62,493 bases of DNA from Chitinophaga pinensis (GCA_945862385.1 CAMAXV010000016.1:1-62493); one strand, 5' to 3'. Shown: positions 33,144 through 41,563, counted from the first letter of the stretch. Notes: a model not told the origin generated them from the letters alone. Translations and numbers: made by a program.

Positions 33144-34403
33144 ATGATGGACAGCTCTAATTCAAAGGGATTTATCACAACCAGGCATCGCGCCAAGCAA
33201 ATACAGCGGCTGGTAGTTGCCCTTACTGCTTACTTCCTTCTTCATATCGGGGAACCCAACGCACAGCCTGAAGCATCCTTTTCTGCGATAAAAACAAGCA
33301 TTCTCGTTTTCCCCATGCAGCAGCTGCACGTGCATGGCAGTAATATAGTTGAACTACCCAGCGGTAACCTGCTTAGCTGCTGGTTTCAGGGCAGTGGAGA
33401 GAGGCAGTCCAATGATGTGCGCATCATGGGATCACTATTCAGAAAAGGATCAGGAAGCTGGAGTGCACCCTTTGAAATGGCTGATACACCTGGCTTACCC
33501 GATTGCAATCCTGTACTGTTTCTGAATAGAGAAGGTAAACTGTTTCTCGTATGGATAGCGGTGCTGGCCAACAGATGGGAGCATTCATTGCTGCGGGTAA
33601 AAACCTCAACTCAATTTACTGAACAGGGATTACCTGTATGGAGCTGGCAGGATAATATCCTGCTGAATCCGGATGAGTCATTTGCCATATCTGTAGAAAA
33701 AGGATTTGCACAGCTTGAACAATCCCATGCTGGCTGGTCAGAATTTGCTCCGGCCTACGACAAAATGATTATACAGTCGGCACGGGAACCACAAAAAAGA
33801 AGCATTGGCTGGATGACCCGCATCAAACCACTACAATCAAAAAACGGATCCATTGTTTTACCACTCTATTCTGATGGCTATAATTTTTCAATTATGGCCA
33901 TCAGCAGAGATAATGGGCAAAGTTGGACTGCCAGCTCTCCGGTTGTTAGCAGGGGTGGCATTCAACCTGCACTTTTGCAGCGTAAAAACGGAGATTTAAT
34001 GGCTGTGATGAGGGATAATGGGGATGAACCTGGAAGCATCAAGATGAGTATTTCCAAAGATGATGGAAAAGAATGGACACCTGCTGTAAAAACGAAAATA
34101 TCAAACCCCGGCAGCAGTGTTGAAACGTTACAACTTAAGGATGGAAGGATTTTACTGATTTGCAATGATCTTGAAAATGGCAGGTATAAGCTATCACTTT
34201 ACCTTTCTCATGACGAAGGAGACACCTGGCAGTTTGGAGGTATCATCGACCAGGACCCCCTGCGCAAAGATGGATTCTCTTACCCTGCAGCCATTCAGTC
34301 CGCTGACGGAACCATACACCTAACCTATTCCAGGCATACTGCCAGCGGAAAAACCATACAGCACGTCGCCATTGATCCGACAAAAATCAGCACCAGCAAA
34401 TGA
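33144..34403 (+). CDS. Exported sialidase-like (BNR repeat) protein
   Basis: A 419-residue protein. I start it at the ATG pair at 33144/33147, because the frame upstream overlaps the LysR gene and is not protein-like. A basic N terminus is followed by a hydrophobic segment (LVVALTAYFLLHIG) that acts as a signal. The body is a sialidase-fold propeller (BNR_2 type) with Asp boxes SRDNGQSW, SKDDGKEW and SHDEGDTW, beginning with HVHGSNIVELPSGNLLSCWFQG. There is no FRIP motif, so true sialidase activity is doubtful; many such proteins act on other sugars such as rhamnose-containing glycans. Its last 17 bases overlap the end of the convergent SbtA gene. Confidence 0.8.
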   Translation: MMDSSNSKGFITTRHRAKQIQRLVVALTAYFLLHIGEPNAQPEASFSAIKTSILVFPMQQLHVHGSNIVELPSGNLLSCWFQGSGERQSNDVRIMGSLFRKGSGSWSAPFEMADTPGLPDCNPVLFLNREGKLFLVWIAVLANRWEHSLLRVKTSTQFTEQGLPVWSWQDNILLNPDESFAISVEKGFAQLEQSHAGWSEFAPAYDKMIIQSAREPQKRSIGWMTRIKPLQSKNGSIVLPLYSDGYNFSIMAISRDNGQSWTASSPVVSRGGIQPALLQRKNGDLMAVMRDNGDEPGSIKMSISKDDGKEWTPAVKTKISNPGSSVETLQLKDGRILLICNDLENGRYKLSLYLSHDEGDTWQFGGIIDQDPLRKDGFSYPAAIQSADGTIHLTYSRHTASGKTIQHVAIDPTKISTSK

Positions 34404-35349
34404 TGGCATAATACAGCGGCATGCCAATGGTAATGTTGAAAGGAAAAGTAACGCCAAGTGCCATGGGAATATAAAGACCAGGATCAGCCTTTGGTGCTGC
34501 GAGTCTCATGGCAGCCGGAACAGCAATATAGGATGCACTTGCTGCAAGCACTGCAAAAATAAAACGGTTGGCATGGCTATCAGTGACCCATCCACTGATA
34601 AAAGCCACCAGACTGCCATTCAGGGCAGGCACCAGCACTGCAAAAGCAATCACATAAAATCCGTGATGCCTGAAAGCCTTGAATCTCCTGGCTGTCACCA
34701 TACCCATCTCAAGTAAAAAGATGGCCAGGAACCCTTTGAAAATATCTGTAGTAAAAGGCTTAATCCCTTCTGCCTGTTTTGAATCTGCCACAATACCAAT
34801 CAACAGACTACCCATAATCATGAGTACACTGCCATTCGAAAGGGCATGAGAAACGATGCCCCTGATGCCGGATGACGGTTCATCACTACCCCCAAAACGC
34901 CTGATCAGGCTCACGCCCACAACGATGGCAGGAAACTCCATCAAGGCCATGATAGCTACCATGTAGCCATCAAAATAAAGGTTTTGCATTTCGAGAAAAC
35001 TTGCCGCCGAAACAAAGGTCACTGCACTTACAGAACCATAAGCTGCTGCAACCGCACCTGCATTGGCTACCCCTATCTTCGGCTTCAGGATGAAGAAGGT
35101 ATACATGGGAATGAGGGCAGAGATAGCCACACCGAGGAATAATGCAAAGACAATCTCAGTAGAAAATACTCCGTGTTGCAGTTCCTGTCCACCCTTGAAA
35201 CCGATTGAAAACAACAGATAAAGAGAAATAAACTTTACCGAAGGAGCAGGAATCTCTAAATCACTTTTTATGACTGTTGCCAGAACACCAAGCAAAAAAA
35301 ATAATAAAGTAGGATTCGTGATATTACTGACCAGGTTGTGAAAATCCAT
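34387..35349 (-). CDS. Sodium-dependent bicarbonate transport family permease (SbtA-like)
   Basis: A 320-residue membrane protein of the SbtA (DUF897) family, with about ten hydrophobic segments in two inverted halves. Landmarks are LFFLLGVLATVIKSDLEIP at the start, AAAYGSVSAVTFVSA in the middle and SASYIAVPAAMRLAAP near the end, which are the sodium/bicarbonate-binding segments in cyanobacterial SbtA. I start it at ATG 35349; a TTG four codons upstream is possible. In heterotrophs the substrate of these proteins is not established, though bicarbonate for carboxylases is plausible. No SbtB (PII-like) partner gene is adjacent. Confidence 0.83.
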   Translation of the reverse strand: MDFHNLVSNITNPTLLFFLLGVLATVIKSDLEIPAPSVKFISLYLLFSIGFKGGQELQHGVFSTEIVFALFLGVAISALIPMYTFFILKPKIGVANAGAVAAAYGSVSAVTFVSAASFLEMQNLYFDGYMVAIMALMEFPAIVVGVSLIRRFGGSDEPSSGIRGIVSHALSNGSVLMIMGSLLIGIVADSKQAEGIKPFTTDIFKGFLAIFLLEMGMVTARRFKAFRHHGFYVIAFAVLVPALNGSLVAFISGWVTDSHANRFIFAVLAASASYIAVPAAMRLAAPKADPGLYIPMALGVTFPFNITIGMPLYYAIICWC

Positions 35350-35403
35350 AATCGACCGCAATTTCGGCCGATTATTTCATATACAATATTAATATTATTT
35401 AGT

Positions 35404-35430
35404 TTATTTATAATTTTATTTTATAAATAA
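35404..35430 (-). terminator. A/T-rich stem-loop after the DUF6249 gene
   Basis: A perfect 10-bp inverted repeat TTATTTATAA (35404-35413) and TTATAAATAA (35421-35430) with a 7-base loop begins 5 bases after the DUF6249 stop codon. It lies in the 86-base A/T-rich gap before the SbtA gene. It may end the DUF6249 transcript or, given its palindromic form, bind a regulator of the SbtA gene. Confidence 0.5.
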
Positions 35431-35435
35431 TATCA

Positions 35436-35786
35436 TTAATCATTATTCAGCAAAGCCACGGATTTTTTGAATCCGATGTACATACCCAGTCCGGAAACCA
35501 AAAAAATCGTACCAGGATAGGCCACTGAACCCTCCACACCTAAATTCCGTTGGAGTAATGCTCCAATAAAGATTGCAAGCCCGATTGAGGTAAGCAATAC
35601 TGCAAAATTTAAGATGATAATAGGCAGGTAGCGCGACTTGCCTGTCTTGGCTGCATAAAAAATGGAGGCATCAGTGCCTTTTTCAATCAAAGCCATCCGT
35701 TCTTTGTGCCTCGAAGAAATAAAGAGGTAAACAATACCAAAAATAGTACCAAATAGTACAGGAACAATTACCAGTTCTGAACCCAT
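35436..35786 (-). CDS. DUF6249 family small membrane protein
   Basis: A 116-residue protein with three hydrophobic segments (about 4-22, 55-77 and 89-107) and a positively charged cytoplasmic loop containing SSRHKERMALIEKG. The HKERMALIEKG motif is the signature of DUF6249 proteins, common in Bacteroidota next to ECF sigma factor genes. Its function is unknown. It is divergent from the sigma factor gene, and the two share mirror-image promoters of identical sequence and spacing, so it is very likely a target of that sigma factor. Confidence 0.85.
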   Translation of the reverse strand: MGSELVIVPVLFGTIFGIVYLFISSRHKERMALIEKGTDASIFYAAKTGKSRYLPIIILNFAVLLTSIGLAIFIGALLQRNLGVEGSVAYPGTIFLVSGLGMYIGFKKSVALLNND

Positions 35787-35823
35787 GATGTTTGAATTTA
35801 ATTGTGATGGAATGTTTTACGAA

Positions 35824-35857
35824 GATTAGACCAGCTGAATTAATGATTGGTTACAAA
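35824..35857 (-). promoter_or_regulatory. Sigma-type promoter driving DUF6249 (mirror copy)
   Basis: On the minus strand TTTGTAACC (35857-35849), a 16-base spacer and GGTCTAATC (35832-35824). The plus-strand copy at 35864-35897 has the same two 9-base blocks and the same 16-base spacing, while the spacers differ in sequence. This is what two promoters for the same alternative sigma factor look like. It leaves a leader of about 30 bases before the ATG at 35786. Confidence 0.8.
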
Positions 35858-35863
35858 TTATTT

Positions 35864-35897
35864 TTTGTAACCTTTAAGCAGTTGAAATGGTCTAATC
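35864..35897 (+). promoter_or_regulatory. Sigma-type promoter driving the ECF sigma factor gene
   Basis: TTTGTAACC (35864-35872), 16 bases, GGTCTAATC (35889-35897). GTAAC resembles the AAC-containing -35 and GTCTAA the GTC/TCTAA -10 of ECF promoters. The -10 ends only 6 bases before the GTG at 35904, so the mRNA would have almost no leader. The two -35 blocks of the divergent pair form a 9-bp inverted repeat around TTATTT. Confidence 0.8.
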
Positions 35898-35903
35898 AAT
35901 GTC

Positions 35904-36476
35904 GTGAAGGATTTACAATCAGCATCAGTTCATCTGAAAGAAGCACTAAAAGGCAACAGCGATGCCATCGGGAAAATGGTAGAAACACATCAGGAGCTCG
36001 TCTATTCAATCACCTGGAAAGTGCTGGGCAACAGAGAAGATGCAGAAGATGCTGCACAGGAAGCCTTTATCAAATGCTTCCGGAATCTCCATAAATTCAA
36101 GGGTGAGTCTGCTTTCGGAACCTGGCTCTGCAGCATTGCATACAGAACTGCAATTGACTTGTTCAACAAAAGAAAAAACAGACAGGCAAGGTATAGTAGT
36201 CTGACTTCTGACAAAAATCATAGTGAAGAACCGGCAGTTTCCCTGCAAAACGAAACAGAATCCAGGGAAATTAAACTAATTTTAAAGCAGGCCATTGATG
36301 CCCTGCCCACGGATGAAGCCCTGATGGTTATGCTGCATTATTACTGGGATATGCCGTTGAGGGAGATTGGCCAGGTCTTGAATATAACTGAAAACAATGC
36401 CAAAGTGAGACTGCACCGGAGTAGAATTAAACTTCAGGGATTTTTGAAACAAGTAAACGATTTAGAAGCTTTCTAA
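35904..36476 (+). CDS. ECF RNA polymerase sigma factor (sigma-70 family)
   Basis: A 190-residue ECF sigma factor. Region 2 spans about 20-90 (REDAEDAAQEAFIKCFRNLHKFKGESAFGTWLCSIAYR contains the typical DAEDAAQEAF and FGTWLCSIAYR blocks). Region 4 spans about 125-185 (ALPTDEALMVMLHYYWDMPLREIG, then ENNAKVRLHRSR). The start is a GTG at 35904; the next in-frame ATG would remove part of region 2. The gene is followed 9 bases later by a small membrane protein that could be its anti-sigma factor. The upstream region holds two mirrored promoters with ECF-like -35 and -10 blocks, indicating autoregulation. Confidence 0.92.
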   Translation: MKDLQSASVHLKEALKGNSDAIGKMVETHQELVYSITWKVLGNREDAEDAAQEAFIKCFRNLHKFKGESAFGTWLCSIAYRTAIDLFNKRKNRQARYSSLTSDKNHSEEPAVSLQNETESREIKLILKQAIDALPTDEALMVMLHYYWDMPLREIGQVLNITENNAKVRLHRSRIKLQGFLKQVNDLEAF

Positions 36477-36485
36477 ACTGATGAT

Positions 36486-36866
36486 ATGACAGCTGATACA
36501 AATTTTGATAAACTAATTAAAGAAACCATAGGAGAAAACCTGGTAAAGGATCCGGGAAAGGAATTTACATTCCAAACAGTTAAAGCCATCGGGAACATCC
36601 ATGCAGCAACGAAACCGCTGATATCAGGAAAGGTAATTGGCATTTTTCTTTCGCTTCTCACGGCTGCCACTATAATCCTGGCATTGAATCCATCCACTGA
36701 AACAACGCTCCCCATTGATTTTTTCAGGTATTTATCTTTATCCAGCCTGTTAAACAACATCAATTTCCAAATTAACCTCGACTCAACTATCTTGATGATT
36801 CTGGTGACAAGTTGCATCCTCATCATTTTTCAGCTCACCCTGCTCAAAAAATATATACTGAGATGA
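36486..36866 (+). CDS. Small membrane protein, putative anti-sigma factor
   Basis: A 126-residue protein with a soluble N terminus (1-48), two membrane segments (about 50-67 and 102-118) and a short loop between. Nothing in it matches a named domain. It starts 9 bases after the ECF sigma factor gene on the same strand, the usual place for an anti-sigma factor, and its N-terminal helix (FDKLIKETIGENLVKDPGKEFTFQTVKAI) could bind the sigma factor from the membrane. The zinc-binding HxxxCxxC motif of ZAS anti-sigma factors is absent. The role is inferred from position only. Confidence 0.65.
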   Translation: MTADTNFDKLIKETIGENLVKDPGKEFTFQTVKAIGNIHAATKPLISGKVIGIFLSLLTAATIILALNPSTETTLPIDFFRYLSLSSLLNNINFQINLDSTILMILVTSCILIIFQLTLLKKYILR

Positions 36867-36921
36867 ATCAGTATTGAAAACGAACCAAGAATGCCTAAGT
36901 TTGTTATCTCAAAAAACGAGC

Positions 36922-37647
36922 ATGCACGGTACAGTATTTGAAGAGATTGTCAATCAACGCAGATCCAACAGGGCTTTTGATGAATCAGTTGAAGTTCCTG
37001 ATGAGGTGATAAGGAAGGGACTTGAATTAGCCATTCTTTCGCCCAACAGCAGCAATATGCAACTTTGGGAGTTTCACTGGATAAGCGATAAGGAATTGTT
37101 GAAAGCCATGCATCCTCTTTGTCTGAAACAGTCGGCGGCAAGAACTGCCAAACACATGGTAGCTTTTGTTACCCGTCAGGACCTTTGGAAGAAGCACGCC
37201 AGGTGGAATTACAACAATGTCATGCAAACCATAGGAGACCGGGAACCCAGTAAGCGCGAGAAGCGAGGGCTCGATTATTACGGCAAGCTGATGCCTGTTG
37301 TTTATCGCCAGGATTGGTTTGGATTTTCCACATTATTCAGAAGAATACTTTGCTTCGTCATGGGTCTGAAAGACCCCTTTGCCCGCATCAGTGGCAGCCG
37401 AGACCAGAAAGTTATCGTTCATAAATCATGTGCCTTGGCAGCACAAACATTTATGTTGTCAATGACTGCCATGGGCTATGATACATGTCCCATGGAAGGA
37501 TTCGATCCGGTTCGGGTAAAAAAACTGCTCAAACTTCCTAAAGGTGCTGAAATCAATATGATTGTGGCAGTAGGCAAGGGAACAGAAGCTGGCATTCATG
37601 GCGAAAGGAAAAGATTACCATTTGATGAGGTTGTTTTCAGGTATTGA
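36922..37647 (+). CDS. Nitroreductase family flavoprotein
   Basis: A 241-residue FMN-dependent nitroreductase-family protein. FMN-binding landmarks are RRSNRAFDESVEVPDEVI, ILSPNSSNMQLWEFHWI and, near the C terminus, CALAAQTFMLSMTAMGYDTCPMEGFDP. I start it at ATG 36922; a TTG at 36874 in the same frame would extend it by 16 residues of poorer fit. An insertion around residues 95-145 (RQDLWKKHARWNYNN to RQDWFGFSTLFRRIL) makes it longer than NfnB-type enzymes. It converges with the cysteine desulfurase gene 17 bases downstream. Substrate unknown. Confidence 0.85.
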   Translation: MHGTVFEEIVNQRRSNRAFDESVEVPDEVIRKGLELAILSPNSSNMQLWEFHWISDKELLKAMHPLCLKQSAARTAKHMVAFVTRQDLWKKHARWNYNNVMQTIGDREPSKREKRGLDYYGKLMPVVYRQDWFGFSTLFRRILCFVMGLKDPFARISGSRDQKVIVHKSCALAAQTFMLSMTAMGYDTCPMEGFDPVRVKKLLKLPKGAEINMIVAVGKGTEAGIHGERKRLPFDEVVFRY

Positions 37648-37664
37648 TTGCTGGATTTAACCGG

Positions 37665-38807
37665 TCAGTCGCCCAATACCTCCGAGAAGTACCTCAGGGT
37701 TTCGTCGAGTTCATCTGGTGTTGTAAAACGACCCAGGCTGAAGCGGATTGAACTGATAGCCTGTTGTTCGGTTAGTCCCATAGCTGAAAGCACATGGGAG
37801 GGAGAAACTGAAACAGAACTGCAGGCAGAACCAGAAGAAAGCGCTATATGTTTTGAAACTTTTTTCAGCAACTGGTCTCCATCACGGCACTCAAAGCGCA
37901 GGTTAGCCACATGATTTAACCTTTTGTCAACCACCACATTAGACTTTACAAAAGGGTATTGCAACAACATTTCCTCCAGCTTGTTGCGCAAAGCAGACAG
38001 CCTTAGTGACTCTGCAGCCATCAATTGGCTGCAAATTTCAGCCGCCTTGCCCATGCCAACAATTCCTGGCACATTGAGTGTGCCGCTACGCATTTTCCGC
38101 TCATGGCCACCACCATATTGGAGGGGCGAAAGTTCTATTCTCGGATTTTTTTTGCGGACATACAAACAACCCACACCTTTCGGCCCATACAACTTATGTG
38201 CAGAAAAGGCCATCATGTCTATTCCATCTGCCTGAACATCTAAGGGAATTTTACCCACGGCCTGTGTGGCATCCGTGAAAAAGGCAATACCCCTGCTTTT
38301 GAGCAGCGCTCCTATTTCTCCAATAGGAAAAATAACACCTGTTTCATTGTTGGCATACATGGCAGCAACCAACAGCGTATCCGGACGCAATGCTGATTCG
38401 AGCTGTTCAACTGAAATCATTCCATGGGAATCTACCGGCAAAACGGAAATTTCGTAACCCTCAGTTGCCAGGTATTCACAAACCTCCAGCACCGCCTTAT
38501 GCTCAGTTGTAACCGTGATGATGTGTCTTCCCCTCAATGTATTTGACTCCGCATAGCCGCGGATAGCCAGATTAACTGATTCAGTTGCTCCCGATGTAAA
38601 AATAATCTCCAGGGGATCTGCCCCAATCAGTGAAGCAACCTGTTCACGTGCAAAATGAACGGCTTCTTCAGCATACCATCCAAATGCATGAGACTTACTA
38701 GCTGCATTACCGAAATGGGTGTTGAAAAAAGGCAGCATGACTTCCAGCACCGCGGGATCGCAGGGCGTTGTGGCATTGTAGTCTAAGTAAATGGGATAAT
38801 TTGTCAA
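37665..38807 (-). CDS. Cysteine desulfurase (NifS/IscS family)
   Basis: A 380-residue PLP enzyme that takes sulfur from cysteine as a persulfide. The N terminus IYLDYNATTPCDPAV, the PLP lysine in FSAHKLYGPKG and the catalytic cysteine in SSGSACSSVSVSPSH are all present. The start is a TTG at 38807, since IYLDYNATTP is always near the N terminus and no upstream ATG exists. It is the last gene of the CO dehydrogenase/molybdenum cofactor run, 6 bases after moaC-moaB. It is therefore the probable sulfur source for MoaD thiocarboxylate (through the MoeB-rhodanese protein) and perhaps for the sulfide of the Mo-Cu site. Confidence 0.92.
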   Translation of the reverse strand: MTNYPIYLDYNATTPCDPAVLEVMLPFFNTHFGNAASKSHAFGWYAEEAVHFAREQVASLIGADPLEIIFTSGATESVNLAIRGYAESNTLRGRHIITVTTEHKAVLEVCEYLATEGYEISVLPVDSHGMISVEQLESALRPDTLLVAAMYANNETGVIFPIGEIGALLKSRGIAFFTDATQAVGKIPLDVQADGIDMMAFSAHKLYGPKGVGCLYVRKKNPRIELSPLQYGGGHERKMRSGTLNVPGIVGMGKAAEICSQLMAAESLRLSALRNKLEEMLLQYPFVKSNVVVDKRLNHVANLRFECRDGDQLLKKVSKHIALSSGSACSSVSVSPSHVLSAMGLTEQQAISSIRFSLGRFTTPDELDETLRYFSEVLGD

Positions 38808-38813
38808 AGCTTT

Positions 38814-39725
38814 CTAATTGTGACGAACACCTTCCCTGACCCTGAATACGTGTAAAATATAGGGAAATACGGCATCCATAGTTTCTTCAGCACCGCGAGG
38901 GGAACCCGGTAAAGTCATGAGTAAAGTTTCTCCTGCAAATCCTGCAATGCCCCTGCTGAGCATGGCATATGGTGTTCTTTGCTGACCATAATCCCTTGCT
39001 ACTTCCATAATGCCAGGTACCTCTCTTTCAATGATTGGCCTGATGGCATCGGGTGTAACATCTCTGGGCGACAAGCCTGTACCGCCAGTAAAGAGGATTA
39101 ACTGGTATCCATCCGCAATCAACTGCCTTGCGGTTTGCTGAATGATTTCAAACTCATCTGCAATAGCCTTGCGGTACGTCACAGTAAGTTTGTGCTTCTG
39201 CAACCTGGCTTCAATCACATCTCCGCTTTTATCCTCATTCAATCCCCTGCTTACACTGTCGCTACAAGTTATGACAGCCACCTTTACCGTATCAGGATAC
39301 GCATACTTAATATCTGACTTACCCCCTTTCTTTTTCTCCAGCTTGATTGAACCGATTTCGATCCCATCATCAATAGGCTTGAGCATATCATACATGGTAA
39401 GTGCTGTAACCGCCACTCCATGCATGGCTTCAACTTCTACACCAGTCTTGTAAATGGTGTGGACTTCCACGCGGATAATAACAGATAATCCATCAATCTC
39501 ATGCGTAATGGCCGTATACTCCACAGGAAGTGGGTGACAGTCTGGAATGACTTCATAGGTTTTTTTACAGGCCAGCAAGCCTGCTGCGCGACTGAACTCA
39601 AATACATCACCCTTTGGAACCTGCCTGTTGATAATGGCATCAATGGTTTCCTGCTTTGAAACCTTTAAAACACCCACAGCAATGGCCTGACGGAGTGTAG
39701 AAGACTTATGTGTAATGTTGACCAT
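38814..39725 (-). CDS. moaCB: Bifunctional molybdenum cofactor protein MoaC-MoaB fusion
   Basis: A 303-residue fusion. Residues 1-150 are MoaC (VNITHKSSTLRQAIA, VIPDCHPLPVEY, ALTMYDMLKPIDDGIEIG, and the lysines of KKKGGKSD), which with MoaA makes cyclic pyranopterin monophosphate from GTP. Residues about 155-303 are MoaB/MogA (AVITCSDSVSRG, TGGTGLSPRDVTPDA, LPGSPRGAEETMDA), which adenylylates molybdopterin before Mo insertion. One protein thus serves the first and a late step of the pathway. It lies between moaE (9 bases upstream) and the cysteine desulfurase gene. Confidence 0.93.
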   Translation of the reverse strand: MVNITHKSSTLRQAIAVGVLKVSKQETIDAIINRQVPKGDVFEFSRAAGLLACKKTYEVIPDCHPLPVEYTAITHEIDGLSVIIRVEVHTIYKTGVEVEAMHGVAVTALTMYDMLKPIDDGIEIGSIKLEKKKGGKSDIKYAYPDTVKVAVITCSDSVSRGLNEDKSGDVIEARLQKHKLTVTYRKAIADEFEIIQQTARQLIADGYQLILFTGGTGLSPRDVTPDAIRPIIEREVPGIMEVARDYGQQRTPYAMLSRGIAGFAGETLLMTLPGSPRGAEETMDAVFPYILHVFRVREGVRHN

Positions 39726-39734
39726 AATACGTGT

Positions 39735-40181
39735 TTACTGATTGACTTTCCACTGATATCCTTCGCCTTCAAAAATCTCTTTCCCCCACACAGGCAACTC
39801 TGCCTTGATGCGTTCCACACATTCACTGCATGCCTCAATAGCCGCCTTACGGTGCGCTGATGAGGTGAATACAAAAAGACAGATTTCCCCGGCCTTGATT
39901 GCACCCAAACTATGGTATACATGCATGCATGTAAGTGGATATTTAGCAAAGATAGCCTCCCGAATTTCTGTCATTTTCTCCAATGCCATATCCACATGAC
40001 TGGTGTACTCAATGGCCTCAACCTTTTTCTCTCCGATCAGATCTGACCTAACCTGTCCGAGGAATATACTATGCCCGCCAATACTGGTTTTGGTAGCGTG
40101 TTTAGCAATACTATCGCCAATGAACGCTGGATTAACCGGTCCCTCAACAAAAATGTTTTTGATTTTTTTCTGCTCACTCAT
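39735..40181 (-). CDS. moaE: Molybdopterin synthase catalytic subunit MoaE
   Basis: A 148-residue protein, close to the 150 of E. coli MoaE. The landmarks are HSIFLGQVRSD at about 40-50, YTSHVDMALEKM, HVYHSLGAIKAGEICLFVFTSSAHRKAAIEA with the conserved HR pair, and the catalytic lysine near PVWGKEIFEGEGYQW. It transfers sulfur from the MoaD thiocarboxylate to precursor Z. I use ATG 40181, which overlaps the end of the moeB gene by 8 bases; a TTG further upstream is less likely. Confidence 0.93.
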   Translation of the reverse strand: MSEQKKIKNIFVEGPVNPAFIGDSIAKHATKTSIGGHSIFLGQVRSDLIGEKKVEAIEYTSHVDMALEKMTEIREAIFAKYPLTCMHVYHSLGAIKAGEICLFVFTSSAHRKAAIEACSECVERIKAELPVWGKEIFEGEGYQWKVNQ

Positions 40182-41319
40182 ATTGTAAATAATTTGATGC
40201 AACCAGTGTTTGAACCCCGCCTTTCAGACTACAAACACTACCGGCGGAATTTTGTTTTAAAAACAGTGATGATGCCTGCAAACTTCTTCTGCCTGCCTGA
40301 CATACAAATACAACCTGACTTGCTGAAATTGTGTCCAGTTGATCCTCTAAAACCGATAAGGGAATTTCCATGAGCGAAATCCCCATTTGTTTACATAAGG
40401 ATGTTAGCCTTGGCAATTCATGTGGCTCTCTGACATCAACAAGCAAATGATTACCATGATTCCTAACCCACGCCACTGCATCAATTTCCTTGATGGAAGC
40501 CCCGGGTAGGCCACAAAGCCATTCATAATCTGTGTTGAGAAAACCTGCAAGCGTTGCAGGTATCCTGGCTTTTGCATCAGGATTGGCTTCGAGCTGAAAG
40601 CTGAAAACATCCTGTGTCAGTGCATTGTAATTCCAGAGCTTGTTGACTAAGGGCGTTCCGATACCAGTAAGCAGTTTGATGACTTCTGTAGCCTGCATGG
40701 AACCGATGATACCGGGCAAAACGCCCAGCACACCTGCTTCGGCGCAATTGAGCACCTCACCGCCAGCCGGAGGCTCAGGAAACAAATCCCTGTAATTAAC
40801 TGACCTGCTTCCATCTTCCTGTAATTGATTGAATATCGCCACCTGACCTTCGAATTGCGAAACAGCGCCAAAGACCAAAGGTTTTCCCATCAATACACAG
40901 GCGTCATTGATCAGGTAGCGTGATGCAAAATTGTCTGTTGCATCCACAATTACGTCATAAGCCGGAAAATGATCTACAGCATGTTGTTGTGTCCATTTTT
41001 CCTGCCAGGTTTCAATGTTGCACTCGTTGTTCAGAGAAACCATTTTTCTTTTGACAACCTCCACTTTAGGCTGACCAACATCTTCCAGTCCAAATAAAAT
41101 TTGTCTGTGCAGGTTTGAAACACTCACCATATCATGATCGGCAATACCGATATGTCCTACACCTGCTGCCACCAGGTACTGCATGATGGGACAACCCAGT
41201 CCGCCAGCACCAATCACAAGCACCCTGGCAGATTGAAGTTTATATTGCGCCGTTGCCCCAAACCCTTTCAGGATGAGCTGCCTCTGATACCTTTCGTAAT
41301 TCATTTCCTGATTCATCAT
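40174..41319 (-). CDS. moeB: MoeB/ThiF-type MoaD-adenylating enzyme with C-terminal rhodanese domain
   Basis: A 381-residue two-domain protein. Residues about 10-245 are a ThiF/MoeB adenylyltransferase (RVLVIGAGGLGCPIMQYL nucleotide loop, SNLHRQILF, DATDNFASRY). Residues about 275-381 are a rhodanese domain with the active-site cysteine in VFVCQAGRRS. The protein activates the C terminus of MoaD and can load sulfur on it, like MoeZ/MOCS3. Both CxxC zinc pairs of E. coli MoeB are missing: the first reads NYRDLFP where MoeB has CYRC, and the second region reads NPDAKARI. The start overlaps the moaD stop by one base. Confidence 0.9.
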   Translation of the reverse strand: MMNQEMNYERYQRQLILKGFGATAQYKLQSARVLVIGAGGLGCPIMQYLVAAGVGHIGIADHDMVSVSNLHRQILFGLEDVGQPKVEVVKRKMVSLNNECNIETWQEKWTQQHAVDHFPAYDVIVDATDNFASRYLINDACVLMGKPLVFGAVSQFEGQVAIFNQLQEDGSRSVNYRDLFPEPPAGGEVLNCAEAGVLGVLPGIIGSMQATEVIKLLTGIGTPLVNKLWNYNALTQDVFSFQLEANPDAKARIPATLAGFLNTDYEWLCGLPGASIKEIDAVAWVRNHGNHLLVDVREPHELPRLTSLCKQMGISLMEIPLSVLEDQLDTISASQVVFVCQAGRRSLQASSLFLKQNSAGSVCSLKGGVQTLVASNYLQYE

Positions 41320-41552
41320 TATCCTCCTGAAAAGGGTGGCATGAATGCTACGCGCGCATCAGCAGGTATAGGCTGATTACCTGACACCAGTTTATTGTTT
41401 ATGGTAATCATGAATTTCACCTGCTGCAAGCCTGGATACTGTGCATATACAAGCATGCGCAAGGAATCAGTATCTGCAACATGTTGCAGGCGCTGTGTTG
41501 AACAGCCTGTAATATCCGTTAGTTGTCCGAAATAAAGCAATTCCATTTCCAT
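41319..41552 (-). CDS. moaD: Molybdopterin synthase sulfur carrier subunit MoaD
   Basis: A 77-residue ubiquitin-fold protein that ends in the double glycine PPFSGG needed for adenylation and thiocarboxylation. The start MEMELLYFGQLTDITG is typical of MoaD. The stop overlaps the start of the MoeB-rhodanese gene by one base, and the gene begins 11 bases after the TauE/SafE permease gene. It supplies the dithiolene sulfur to molybdopterin with MoaE. Confidence 0.92.
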   Translation of the reverse strand: MEMELLYFGQLTDITGCSTQRLQHVADTDSLRMLVYAQYPGLQQVKFMITINNKLVSGNQPIPADARVAFMPPFSGG

Positions 41553-41563
41553 AGCTTAACATT

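Noticed and set aside
34387-35349. SbtA-type permease plus CO dehydrogenase as evidence for CO2 fixation
   Set aside because: No RuBisCO, carboxysome or phosphoribulokinase gene is present, and SbtA relatives are common in heterotrophs.
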